A stretch of DNA of 64,000 bases, from positions 1,674,001-1,738,000 of the forward strand of contig OZ037833.1 in the NCBI GenBank assembly GCA_964035575.1, read 5' to 3'. The stretch comes from Rhynchopus sp. YZ270_cl-10 (lineage: Eukaryota > Euglenozoa > Diplonemea > Diplonemida > Diplonemidae). The position numbers and the translations under genes are program-made. Position 1 is the stretch's first letter; each line of letters starts with the position of its first letter. The notes under the pieces were generated by a model. That model had not been told where the DNA came from and did not search any database. It saw nothing but the letters and a program-made list of their open reading frames with translations. Positions 41,947 to 62,652 of this stretch are shown here, one piece after another.

Positions 41947-43000
41947 TGATCACCATCAAAATAAGAAAAAAATGTGGGGATTTTGCTGTAGCTGCATCAA
42001 AATCCGTCACCCAATGGAAACTGAACACTAGCGTTGTACCAACGGATCTGTCCTTTTCTGCTACTATGTCTTTTTTCGTTGACCGCAGCTATTTAATTCA
42101 ATCACGATTGCAAAAAATAAAATAAAATGGGAGCAACTGATAAGCAAACAAACCTTTGTCACATTGAGCGCATGCATGAGGTCCGACGTCGTCACCTTAT
42201 CCAACGCGATGAATGGCTCTTTTGCCTGAGTGACGCACGTTATAATGGATGGGAGATATCAAAAGGAACAAAGCGTAAAGACAGATCTATCGTTGATATT
42301 TTTTTAACTATGTTTCCAATAACATTGAGTGTTTTACAAAAAGAGAGAAAAGAGTAATAATTTCCTTCACTGATTTTTCATGTTCTAAAAGTGAAGGTGT
42401 GGGGTTTTTTTTTCTCATAAAAAAAAATTCGTCTAATACGACCTTCAGGGGTCGTTTCTTCTGCACTAGGGAGGTTTTGAAAGTTTGTTTTGGTTTTGTT
42501 TTTTTTATTTTTTGCTACTCTGTTTGTTTTGCATTGTAATTTCACTGTAGTAACTTTGTAAGTTAAGTGGTAACGCTTCTGCACATGGAGAGGGTTTTGT
42601 GCACCCCTCTCCCCCTTCTCAAAAAAAAAATAAACATTGATTTTCTGGTGGTCTTTTTTTTGAAGAAAACACTCATTGTTTCCAGTCGTGCTCTCAAAAA
42701 AAAGGACCAGTTTTTGCGGGGTGGAAAGAAGATGAGCAAAAACAGGAACGAAAGAGAACGACGTGAAAAAGGTGTTGGAAAAAAAAAACGCTTCAGGCGC
42801 AGTATGTAGGGCACACACACACACCCGAAAGGTTGTTTTTTTTTTTGATTCATTTAGTAAAAACCTTAGGGGGGGCTATGGATTGAAAGTGGCATGTGTG
42901 TGAGTGCATAGTGAACCGGCTTTTAAAAAAATACTTCAAAAAAAATAAAATAAAACGGATAGAAACGAAGATCACAAAATAAAATGCAGAATATTTTCTG

Positions 43001-43036
43001 TCAGATGAACCTAAGTCTCGCTGTGCTCAGATCATC
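43001..43036 (+). repeat. hairpin repeat family A, copy 19
   Basis: CAGATGAACCTAAGTCTCGC then TGTGCTCAGATCATC. One stem mismatch. Confidence 0.6.
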
Positions 43037-44008
43037 TATAAAAAAAGAGTGTGGATTTGATACAAACCACACCGACACACCCAAGGACGACACAAAAAAT
43101 TGAAAATAATTTTGTTTTTTTGAAAGATAAATTGCCTCTCGTGCGCATCAAAAGAAGAGAAAAAAAAGGTTTCAATGAAAAATGTGCATCTCAAGACACA
43201 AATATCCCCATACACTGAACCGTTGGCGAACAAACACAACCGCAAAAAAAATAGGGTTTCACTTGAAAGTATCAAGGAAACCCATCAAACTTAACACCCG
43301 TCACCTATAATAAAATTGAAATCATAAAATAATCTTCTGTTTCTTTTGCACTACCCCCCTACATGGATGAGGTGAAGAACACGTCTAGGACATTATATCA
43401 AATTTGTCAAACATAGCCCTCCTTCATACCCCTATGGCCTGCTCTGTCACAGACCTGTGTGTGGGGGGTTTTGTTTTGCACTGTCCTAGCGTTCCCTGTT
43501 TGGGCTAGAAATGCATGGGATGCTGGCAAGCCAACAGAGTAGCATTGTTCTGTTCGTTCCGATTCGTTGTTCCCTTTTTCACAAAAAAAAATTGATTCTC
43601 TTTTTGGGAAACCGCACAAAAAAAGGAAGCGCAGTAAAACCGCTGTGCAAGAACGTTTCATAGGACGCAAAAAAGGGAAAACAAAATAGTAGAATCGGTA
43701 AAATTGTTTTTTTTTTCGTTTGATCACACAACCCTCCCATTTGAGGGATGATTTGGCGACCATACCCGGTAAATACTATTTCTCCTTTAAAGCAAGCTTC
43801 GTAGGAATAAGAAAAAAAAATCCGTTTCTCCAGAGGGTGTAGATGCACCCCCCACCGCAGGCTGCAAAGCATACAATAAATTGTGGCAGCAAAAAATGGG
43901 GGTATTTTTGAACCAAGAGAACGGAAAGCAACACATAAAAAGAAATCGTCAAAGGACGAAATATACCTCACGGAGTGCGCATATTGTCTTAAAAAAACAA
44001 AGAAAAGT

Positions 44009-44043
44009 TGAGATGAGTACAATCCACTCATGCTTCGTCACCA
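44009..44043 (+). repeat. possible hairpin repeat family A, copy 20
   Basis: GAGATGAGTACA at the start and CATGCTTCGTCACC at the end fit the family; the middle does not. Confidence 0.35.
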
Positions 44044-44886
44044 AAAAGACACGGTTACCTCACACTTTTTGTTGCCGACTACCTTCGTAGGAAATATGGG
44101 AATTCCCCCTTTAACAACAACAAAGATGATGCTGGAAAAGGTATTTACGTTGAGATGGCCTACTCCCGTCAAGGGAGCAACACTTGGTGTGAAGTGAGCG
44201 ACTCTTTTTTGAAAATTTGGTTGTATTAGTGTAGCCACCCTAGGGTGTGATCCACTATACTTTTTTTCTTCCGTGCTTTTTTTTTTTGTGTTCTGCATTG
44301 CTTCAGGTGTCGTCAACGCACCCATGCTTCCCCACAACCTGGCTGTATTGTGTATTCCAGCAGAATATGACATATCGCAACAAAAATGGACCGTACAAAA
44401 AAAGCTGGGACATTTTACCCACTTAGGATCCAACATTTCGTACATTTACGGCAACAGACTGATGTACACTTGTACATCCCGATGCTAGCCACTAATGGTG
44501 CACCAGAAAGCACAGTACAGCCATTGCCCTATCTTCCTATTTTTCTTTGAATGAAGGGGTTGGAAAGAAGACTCGCTTTAATGATCACGGGCTTCCTTGC
44601 CAACCCCGAGCGCTGTGGGCGCAAGAATGTCAGGTGCTCTGGTGTTACATTTCCGCAAGTTTATAGAGGGTAACTTAGGCAACATACTCAGAATGTGCAA
44701 CAAAAAAACCTTCCTTGGAAACTGAAGAGAAAAAAGGGTGTGAAAAATAATAAAATAAATGATGAGAAATTGGAGGGGTTTTTTTTGAAGGAATAGAGTG
44801 GTTAATGTGGTACACCGTGTCCCCAGAGAGTGCGGCAAGATGTGAAACCTTGAAAGATGGGGGTGGGTTCCACGCGAATGCGACAC

Positions 44887-44941
<55 letters not shown>

Positions 44942-45073
44942 CCAAACCATGTACCGTTCACATATGTTGGAAATGCCAAAAAAAAGGTCACAAATACCCA
45001 ACACCTTGCAGTACATCGTGGGAAACCTGACACTCCGTAAAATGGAAAGAAGAAGAAAAAGGGGGGGGATTAC

Positions 45074-45142
45074 CGGTGCTCCGGGGAGGGGTCGATGTTG
45101 ACAGGTCGCTGACAGGTCGTTGACCGATTTCCGTAAGCACCA
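45074..45142. mobile_element. MITE-like element, family E copy 3
   Basis: Ends CGGTGCTCCGGGG and TTCCGTAAGCACCA. Interior GTTGACAGGTCGCTGACAGG then TCGTTGACCGA matches the copy at 7531. A target duplication is not clear. Confidence 0.6.
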
Positions 45143-45281
45143 GATACCCCAATTCTGATAACGTAACACAACGTTGGTACACAAATCACTTTGGGTAATG
45201 TTCCACTCTCAGGAACTACCCAGAACTGCTTTCAAGCATACACACACACGCCCCTTACACCCCCCCAAAAAAAAAAGTAGA

Positions 45282-45340
45282 AGTTGAAATACAAAGCCCT
45301 CTCGTGAACAGTGTACCTTGGTACATGACCGGCTGTACCG
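45282..45340 (+). repeat. hairpin repeat family D, copy 1
   Basis: GTTGAAATACAAAGCCCTCT then CGTGAACAGTGTACC and TTGGTACATGACCGG. TACA/TGTA closing stem. Its loop resembles that of family A (GCCTCTCGTG). Confidence 0.6.
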
Positions 45341-45383
45341 AAAAAAAAAAAAAGTGGAACAGTTCATCTAAAAATAAGGTGTG

Positions 45384-45436
45384 ACTTGAAATACAACAGC
45401 GCTCTCATAACAGTACCTTGGTACATGACCGGTGCA
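45384..45436 (+). repeat. hairpin repeat family D, copy 2
   Basis: CTTGAAATACAACAGCGCTC then TCATAACAGTACC and TTGGTACATGACCGG. About 100 bp after copy 1. Confidence 0.6.
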
Positions 45437-45898
45437 CCTGGGGTGGACCCCAACCATGCAAGTCTTTACATGAATTTCGAGAAAGCGACCATCCTTTTCC
45501 GGCATTTTCCCACTACACCATCTTCGATGCAGAAGAGGCGAGATAAATAACTGAGAGGTGGGGGAGAGGAATGAAATAGCAGGGGGGAGGAGGTGATTTT
45601 AATTTAATAAAATTCCCATAAGCTCGGGCAAGCGTATGTGTGGGTGGGGGGATGTAATATATTTGCGCATGCGGGGAAGGAAGTAACAGTTCTTTTGTGT
45701 GTCTCTGTTTTTTTTTTGTTGAAAATCTGCCTATATAGACGGGATGTGCTCCCCAAAACCTTTTTCCCTCTCTTCTGGGGTGAATAGTAAAATGCATATT
45801 TTCTATTTCAACAACAAAAAAAAAAAAAAAAAAAAGAATTTTTGAGAGGGAAAAGACATGAAGAAAAACTGGTTTCGATTCACATCAAAAAAAAAAAA

Positions 45899-45941
45899 GT
45901 GAAGTTGATAGTGCAAACGTCGGGACGCAGGTACTGACACT
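45899..45941 (+). repeat. hairpin repeat family B, copy
   Basis: GTTGATAGTGCAAACGTC then GGGACGCAGGTACTGACAC. Directly followed by family-D copy 3. Confidence 0.6.
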
Positions 45942-45953
45942 CCGAAAAAAGGT

Positions 45954-45990
45954 AGAGTTGAAATACAAAGCCCTCTCGTGAACAGTGTAT
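45954..45990 (+). repeat. hairpin repeat family D, copy 3
   Basis: GTTGAAATACAAAGCCCTCT then CGTGAACAGTGTAT; identical to copy 1 for 32 nt. Confidence 0.65.
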
Positions 45991-46781
45991 AAAAAGATAG
46001 TTGCAGCCCATCCTCGTCTACACCGATTCAAGAATATCAAACGGAAACTAAAAAAAACTTGCAATAATGTATCTGCACACAAAAGACCTCTACAAAAAAA
46101 AAAAAAGAAAAAAAGACAAACACCATTTCCCAAACGTCGCAAGACAACCGAAACCATAGCCATTATTTGGATCCGACGATACCTTCAAGAGGTTCGTTAT
46201 ATAAGCAATGACACCTTTTTAAGGGCTAGGAAAAGCTACACAGACACAAAGATAATAATAAAAAAGCAAGGCCTATACGAGAAGTAGAAAAACTCTGGGC
46301 CTGATACCGTATTTTTTGTTGTATCATTCATCACATGGGTTCTGCACCCCAAAATGTCACTCAAAACCATTTTTTTTGTTCTTGTTTTTTTTTTAAATTG
46401 TTTTGCCGAAAAAAAACCCCTTCCCTTGAAAGATGCACCTCGTTACACACAAAGAAAGAAAAATTGTAAGATTGGTGTGTCATTATCGCTATCGCGCTGG
46501 AACACGCAAGAAGAACGAAACCCTGAAAGTGCTGGAGAGAGAGAGAGAGAGAGAGGAAGGATGCTCTCCAAAAAAAAAGAAAAAAAAAGAAAAAAAAAAA
46601 CGAAAAAGAGAAATCTTAAAAGATGAATAAGCCTCGTACACAGACAGCTTTGAAAGAAATCTCGAAAAGGGGGTAAAAACGTAACGAATGCCCTCTGGTG
46701 TAGACAAAGCCAAACAAACATAGATACACCGACTCGCGGCCACAGAATTTAGAAAAGAAAAAAAAAATAAAAGGGGGATAG

Positions 46782-46870
46782 TTATTGATGCAGGCACCTC
46801 CGATCTATCCTGGCCATCCGGATGAAAACACAGTACCCTGCAAGCCAACAACAAAAGGTGAAAGGAAACC
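46782..46870 (+). repeat. dispersed repeat family C, copy 3
   Basis: GATGCAGGCACCTCCGATC, ATCCGGATGAAAACACAGT, ACCCTGCA, GCCAACAAC and GAAAGGAAACC, as at 32428; poly-A upstream. Confidence 0.7.
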
Positions 46871-47354
46871 TTCTGGTTTCCAAAAAAAAAAAAAAGTCCC
46901 CCCGGAAATAAAGAAATAAAAAAGCGTGAAAGAGACGTGCGCCACGAGAGAGTTCTGATTACATCTACGTAAGATGTAATCAAAATAATCAAAAACGAGA
47001 TGTGCAAACACGCACCAAATACACAAGAAAGACCTGACCCACAACTCGTTTTTTTATGTTATTTTTTGGCCTCTTCGCACCAAGGGAAAGGAATGCTTGG
47101 GCTCCCAAGCAATTGCGGTTTATTGTCTCCCCCCACAAGACAGAATCTGAGTGAGAAGACGATGAGGTGCGAAGCAACAAATCAATAACAAAAAAACCCC
47201 CCCAAAAAAATAACTTTTTTTGATAAACACACGACAGAGCGAGGAAATTTCGTTTTTCTTTTTTCCCTTCCCCCTTCTTTTCTTTCTATGTTTCTTTCCC
47301 CCTTTTTTTTCCAACCTTTTTTCGTTCTCAAATTTGAAGGGAAAAAAAATGAAA

Positions 47355-49574
47355 TCATATTTCTCTTGATGCCATGATATCAAGGGTTCGGCTGCGACGA
47401 CCGGCTTCTTCATCTGCGATAGCACAAAGGGCAACTTCGTCGAGTGTTTTCGTTTCTCTGACCATGTCAACATCGAGGAGGTCTGACATCATGTCGTCAC
47501 CACATTCGGAGCCACTTCGGCTGCTTTCAATCTCGGGGATAACGTCAAGCACGTTATCACCACCACCCAGGTCGCACACTATGTCAAATGTCTCGTTCTC
47601 AATCGTCCCAATCGACGGTGGCGCACAGTTCCCCGTAGGGTACTGTGAAGCTGACGACGCCGGCGTCGGGTCCACCACGGGAGTGTCCTCCCACTTCTGC
47701 GAATGGAACACCACGCTCTGCCGTGCGCTCGCCCGTGTGAACAGCCCCCCGCACCACTCTCCGCTCGTCTGAACCACCCCATTCACCGGGCACGTATTCG
47801 AGCGGGGTCCCTACGAGGTAAAGGAGGTGTGGAGAGGGATAAATGATTGCAGTGTATACCTGAAGAACGTCCTGTCCCCAGTGTCGGGTGGGTTCGGTCT
47901 GGCTGCGCTTTTCCTTGGCAACAGAGCAAGAGTCGTTCTTTTGACTGAGCGCCTTCAAAATAATGTCGACGTGGACGGGGCGCACACCTGATATGGGGTA
48001 TTGTTTTGATAAATTAGAAATTAAATTCTGGTATTTTTCAGGCACAATGTGAAGTGCGGGGAAGGTTTTTAAGAACTTTTGTCATGCTAACCTCAGTATC
48101 ACTTAGGTAAAAAAGTGCGGGGGGAAAAAAACAAAAAGAGTAAAGAGACGCTGGGGATGGGGATACGGCACCATACCTATTTCCTCAAGACTGCTGCGCT
48201 CAACGCCGACCAGCTGCTGCGCGTAGTCGTAGCCTTCTTCCTTCAGTTTTTCGGTGTATCTCTGTTTGTCATGTTTTGTTATTACTTTTTGTCTTTTTCG
48301 AACAGCTTTTTTGAAAAATCATAATGTCATACCGTGAGACGCAGCTCTGTCAGGAAGTCTGCCATAGAGAGGAGCAGAAGGAGGGAGTCAATCGGCATGA
48401 TTTCATCTGCGGGCTCTAGACCTGCCTCTGCGGGGGACTGGAGGATGGGGTTTGTGAAGTAGCAGCGGGCCTTGATGGTGTCAGATCCGACGTCGATTTC
48501 AATGCCATTGAGCCAACCGCAGAGCTTGAAGGGCTCTTCACGGCGTCCCCACTCGAGGATGGCACCACCACCCTCCTGCCCGGGGGTGACCAACGTCGGT
48601 GGGTCAAGACCATGCGCGGCAAGCACCGCATACACCTCCTTCTCCAGCACATCCCATTCGTACACGATCACGGCGCGTGATGGACTTACCTTGGACTCGG
48701 CCTCGACAGATGGCTCTTCGTTGCGGAGAGAATACATGAGCTTCTCAGACAGCACGCCACTCCAGTTGGAAGCGTTCGGCAGTGTAGACTTCGCAGTGGT
48801 GATCTTCTTCCCAAAGATGCCAAAAGAGTCGAAGCACCGCCTCATCCGCTCTGCGTCCTCCTCGGTGTGGAACTGAATGATCGCCTTCTTCGCATTGTGC
48901 GACAACACCTTCGCCGCAACGATCTTGCCGTACTGGCTGCCTACACGGAACAGCATGTCGGCAGTGATGATGGGCTCCTCTTTGTTCGGTGGGTCCGGCA
49001 GGCCAGAGAGGTAGATGCACGTCCCGACCTTGCCAGGGGGGAGCGACGAAGTGCACTTCGGGATCTGCCCCTTCATCTCATCCTCCTGCCGCGGGACAAG
49101 CCAGCCGTCCCCAGCGACCTGCTCGCCCCAGAGGAAGTTGTACGGCGAGGTGCGCTCCTTCTCCTCGATGCTTGTGTTCAGCTCTTCGTACGTCTGGTTG
49201 TTCTCGTTCTCCTTCTTGAAGGAGAGTTCTGGGACAGTCGAGAAGACGATGACGAAGGTGCACTTCCAGGGCTGGTCGTCCACACCTGTTGCCTCGATGT
49301 CACGCCCGTTGAGGTACTCCATCGCAAGCGACGCTGTCTCATGTGTTTCGTACTGCACAAGGACCTGCTCCTTGCAGTCGCGCTGGGAAGTGAAGAGCGA
49401 GATCTTCTCGACCTTACCGAACTGCGACATCAGCCAGAACACGGTCTCAAGCTTTGCCTCCCCGTCAGTCGTCGTCTCAAGGTCCCTCAGCACCACCAGC
49501 AAGACACGTGCTGTGGTTGCCTGTGCACGTGCGGGGCGGTTCTGCTTGCGCCCATTCTTTCCACGCTTCCCCAT
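47355..49574 (-). CDS. PTB-like three-RRM protein with SAM domain (paralogue C)
   Basis: Predicted RNA-binding protein of about 636 aa in four exons: 49574-48333, 48261-48177, 47987-47860 and 47810-47355. 5' splice sites are GTATGA, GTATGG and GTATAC. Start is ATG 49574 (MGKRGKNGRK, a basic N-terminus). RRM1 has VLLVVLRDL and FGKVEKISLF plus the PTB-type extension VFSTVPELSFKK. RRM2 starts GTCIYLSGLPDP. RRM3 starts RAVIVYEW. The SAM domain crosses a phase-1 intron: YTEKLKEEGYDYAQQLVGVE, then IGVRPVHVDIILKAL, matching paralogue A at the same intron position and phase. The extra exon 2 of paralogue A is not present. The acidic C-terminal exon carries TKTLDEVALCAIADEE and RSRTLDIMAS. Confidence 0.86.
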
Positions 49575-50049
49575 TGTCAAACGCTCACCCTCACAGCAAC
49601 ACTCAAGAATGTGCTCTGTTGTGTAAAGGGCACAAAAATGTGAAGGTGAGGGGGGTGTGCGGAGGGTGGGGGAGGGTGGGTTCTGGTGTTGTGATGAGCT
49701 GGGGGGGAGGAGAGGGGTGAGGGTGGGGGAAGCAATGGTGTAGAGGGTGGGGATATGTTTGGATTGCTCTTTCTTGTCCGTACTGTTAGTTTTATTTTTA
49801 AAAGTGACGAATCAAGTTTGCTTCGCATCCCTTTCCATTCGGTTGAGAGTGGAAAAAGAAATCCGCAAAAAGCAGAGACTAAAACTGCAATGTCAAAGGA
49901 GGCCTTTCGAGTTGGCGTACTATCAAGCTCTCAGTACCTCTATTGTTTTTGTCGTTGCGAAATCCCCAAAAAAAATATAAAAATCACATAAATCACACAA
50001 TACACGTTTACAAAGATGCTTTATTCGCTAAAACATCTTCAAAAACAAC

Positions 50050-52252
<2,203 letters not shown>

Positions 52253-52300
52253 ATTGTCAGTGATATCTGAATTTTGTTTGGTGAAAAAGAGGGGAGATGG
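52253..52300 (-). promoter_or_regulatory. candidate splice acceptor and short leader before BiP copy 1
   Basis: On the gene strand a CTCCCCTCTTTTT tract is followed by CAAAATTCAG, then 14 nt to the ATG. It fits a trans-splice (or 5'-UTR cis-splice) acceptor. Confidence 0.45.
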
Positions 52301-53118
52301 TGTGTGGTATTGTTAGGTTGAGCCGGCTGTGGTATGCACTTGAAGAATTCGATATTGCACCGCATGAGCGGAAAATAAATTGCGCAGATCATGCTCACCA
52401 CAGTGAATAGGGTATGTAGAGAACGTTCACCTCAACACGTACCGACCCCTCCAGATCCATCCAGCCACATTATGTGACAACACACAAACCACTAATACAA
52501 GCTGCGCATGCAAAAAGCACTGCATCTCTCCGGGGGTGTCTTGCTGTCCTCACAGAGTAATCGCATTCAATTCTTCTGAAACTAGTCAGGAAAGCTGTCC
52601 GACGTTGGAAGAACAGACACGACAAATGCCATTCTCGTTGTGGCAGAGTGAGAACATACTGACATGGGGAGAACATTGCTGACAGCAACGACTCATATCG
52701 GATAGCGGAACTAGGTCAGGTCAGTACGAATCGTGAATATAGGTGACAGAGAATTAAAACAAAAGTAAAGAAGAAGACTTTCAAATCCATTATTTTTTCC
52801 GCCCCGAAAATCGCTCCTCATTTTTGGAAGTGCACACGGTACCCCCGATAACGCGTGTATAACGTATCAGGGATGCACAACTTCACGAAACCAAAAAAAA
52901 AAAAAACAAAAAAAAAAGAAAAGTAAACTAAAGAATAAATAAATCAATGAAACGACGGTCCCGACTCATCATGGCCTCACCTTCAATGAGAGTACACATG
53001 GACCGTCAATCAGCTTATTAAATTCTGAGCAAAGCCCCTTTCGTTCTGCTTGCCGATAATTTTCTGAAAATACATTAAACAAGGCACGTAATACTTGGTA
53101 TGAGGAACGCTAAACAAC
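52253..53118. other. spacer between BiP copies 1 and 2
   Basis: 866 bp, no gene seen. The part near 52830-52880 (CCGATAACGCGTGTATAACG and following) is a diverged duplicate of 55840-55880, so spacers were partly duplicated with the genes and then drifted. Poly-A near 52892-52915. Confidence 0.55.
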
Positions 53119-55334
<2,216 letters not shown>

Positions 55335-55385
55335 ATTAACTTGTAAAATGATATCTGTTGTGAAGTGTGGGGCACAGGAGTCAGA
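55335..55385 (-). promoter_or_regulatory. candidate splice acceptor and short leader before BiP copy 2
   Basis: Gene-strand CCCCACACTTCACAACAG, then 20 nt to the ATG. The leader starts ATATCA as in copy 1. Confidence 0.45.
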
Positions 55386-55912
55386 ACAATGGTACGCCCT
55401 GCATAGTCAACAAGGAAACCCCTCTCTGCGTTCACAATACAGGAACGGAATACAGGTCACGAGAAGAATCCAAGAAGTACAAGAAAGGCTTTGTGTGCAT
55501 AGAGCAAAGCCGAACCGGTGGCGTTGTGTGTTTGCTGTGCAAAGCAACGCACATAGGACACACGCTCCGGAAGTGGCAGCACAAGGGTAGGTACGTGGAG
55601 TGTCATCGTTTATTGCCACACTTTGGGGGTAAAGAGAAAAGTACGTGTGATGGTAAAGTAAAAATAATTCCCCCTCAACCTTAGCGCAGAAGGTTCCCTT
55701 TTTTTTTCGTACTGCACTGGGATGAAATCGTTTGCACAATCATCATGAGATCGTTCGAAATAAACCAAAAGCAAAAACACGGCACCCCTCATGCACTGAA
55801 TGCTACCATACCGACAGCATTACCGCCCTCAGGGTGCTAACTGCGTTTCCGATATCACGTGTACCGTGAATCAGGAATGGTTGAAAAAAACAAAACTATT
55901 TTTTTTTGAAAA
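55335..55912. other. spacer between BiP copies 2 and 3
   Basis: 578 bp without a supported gene. The sequence near 55840-55880 is related to the spacer near 52830. Short open frames here have no recognisable content. Confidence 0.5.
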
Positions 55913-58778
<2,866 letters not shown>

Positions 58779-58815
58779 TTTATAGCTGATTATCTGTTCA
58801 GGAGATAGAGACTGG
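58779..58815 (-). promoter_or_regulatory. candidate splice acceptor and short leader before BiP copy 3
   Basis: Gene-strand CTCTATCTCCTGAACAG, then 15 nt to the ATG. Confidence 0.45.
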
Positions 58816-59371
58816 GGACAATAGGTTTGAATATGTAAAGATAGAGGATCGGGGGTACGTGTCGCTTATTTTCCCAACTACGTCCGTCCACTTTAAGTGC
58901 CAAATCAGGGGTTCTTTCCGTTTGACCATAAGGGACCTCTTCACACACAGTCAACAAGCTGACTGCACCGATCGAAAGAAAACAGCAACCAAACTCACAC
59001 TACAACTTGTCCGAAAACAAAATGTGTGCTCGTAGAGCTGCAAGAGAGAGAGAAAAGTATGCAAAAAGTACAAACGTTTCAAAATTAGTTAATGTGCCAT
59101 TTTTACGGTGTAGTTACGCGTAAATGACAACAAACTGCTAAGACCCAAAAAAGTGCAGAGCAGCTGATGGACTTAAAAACAAGGAAACGAAAAAGAAAAT
59201 AAAGCTTGCATCAATCGGCCACAACACTCACACCCTCCCTCGAATACTCCCTCACAAAAATAAAAAGTCCCAAAAATGAAAAAAAAAGGGGGGGTGGTAA
59301 ACATAAAAACGAACATCACGAACAAGGCTGTGTATGTTCGGGGGGGTGGGGGGATTCATAAACTATTCTGA
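58779..59371. other. spacer between BiP copies 3 and 4
   Basis: 593 bp, A-rich on the plus strand, no gene seen and no clear match to the other spacers. Confidence 0.5.
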
Positions 59372-61592
<2,221 letters not shown>

Positions 61593-61625
61593 TTTTTGAT
61601 TAATACCTGTGTTAATGGTGCATCA
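61593..61625 (-). promoter_or_regulatory. candidate splice acceptor and short leader before BiP copy 4
   Basis: Gene-strand CACCATTAACACAG, then 14 nt to the ATG. The pyrimidine tract is weak. Confidence 0.35.
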
Positions 61626-62219
61626 GGGATGAAGGTAGGGTAAAGAAGGGTTGTCTTTTATTATTCGATTGCGTGCGCACGCTTTGCTTTGCACTCTTTC
61701 GTGCACAACTGCCGCCAAAATGCTTCAAGCTTCTCGGGCATAGTGTACAGACGTCAGCGGACGCAGACACCTGCCTTCACCGCATTTTATATATGCACGA
61801 CATGGGTTATTATGACATTTGGTTCTGGATACTGCGATATGCTGGCTGAAGACGTACACAACATTACTGATCCCCCCGACGAAACAAGCAACGTGTAATA
61901 GGAAAAGCCACGTTGCAGCGTTTATGTGAATCTAAAGCGGAAAACATACGCCAAAGAGGAGGTGAAGGCGAGGGGGAGAAAAGGTGGGACACAGAGGCAA
62001 CAACTCTTACGTATTTGCGCAGGAAAACAAATCAACAAACAAAATGGGGGGGAAATAATAGCAGTCTAATCAGCCCACGAAATGAAACACACACAAAAAA
62101 AAATAATAAAAACGGGGTTTACCTGGGCTCAAGAAAGGGTGTTACGTTATAGACCCTGTTGCACCCGTTTTTCATCTCATAAATGAAAAGAAGAAGGGAA
62201 AAAAAAAAACGAGAAAGTT

Positions 62220-62262
62220 GTTAATACCCCCGACACCAGTGGATGCAGGCGCTATGAAAAAA
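62220..62262 (+). repeat. hairpin repeat family B, diverged copy
   Basis: TAATACCCCCGACACCAGTG then GATGCAGGCGCTATGAAAA, matching the 3' half of the family. Confidence 0.4.
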
Positions 62263-62652
62263 AATGGAAAAACTGGTTCTAGACCCGGGTGGTATTTTGC
62301 GGTTGGTGTCCTAAGAAAGAGTGGGGCGGAGCGAGAGAAGTGCCCCACATTCTAGGAGTACCGTTACAACAAGACATAGTTGCAGATATGTTCTCTTTTT
62401 TTGCTTTTTTGCTTTTTTTGTTGTTTTTTGCCGCCTGTCTCATAGTTGTCTTCCCTCTGCCGAGCATTTTTTGCTAGCTTTGCACTCAAGGCTTCAGATA
62501 TTCAGACAACAGCCAAACTTTTTACATTACGAGGAGAAAAAAATGCCCCATGAAAAATTCTACAAGGTTAGATAGATCACCCACCCCTTCCCCCTTTTTT
62601 ATGTCCTCAACACATTCCCACCCCTGTCCACTTTTCTTTTTCACTTTTTACT

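Larger units (their letters stand above)
41199..47354. other. 6.2-kb gene-free repeat-bearing region
   Basis: No supported gene. Family-A hairpins at 41912, 43001 and a doubtful one at 44009. Family B at 41865 and 45899. Family C at 41537 and 46782. Family D at 45282, 45384 and 45954. A family-E MITE at 45074. A (CA)n microsatellite after poly-A at 44887-44938 and a (GA)n tract near 46535. Confidence 0.55.
61593..62652. other. spacer between NPL4 and the BiP array
   Basis: 1.06 kb, no supported gene; a possible family-B hairpin at 62220. Poly-A and poly-T tracts. Confidence 0.5.

Noticed and set aside
42127-42357. 76-codon plus-strand ORF
   Set aside because: Mixed composition but no motif, AT-rich, isolated in a repeat desert; length is within chance expectation.
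8001-44043. Family A as tRNA genes or C/D snoRNAs
   Set aside because: Only about 33 nt long; the reverse strand has a weak GGTTC-like B box but no cloverleaf, and the GATGA block is not paired with a proper D box.
18040-47354. LTR retrotransposon, LINE or other retroelement
   Set aside because: No reverse transcriptase, integrase or long direct terminal repeats seen. All mobile-looking sequences are short inverted-repeat elements.
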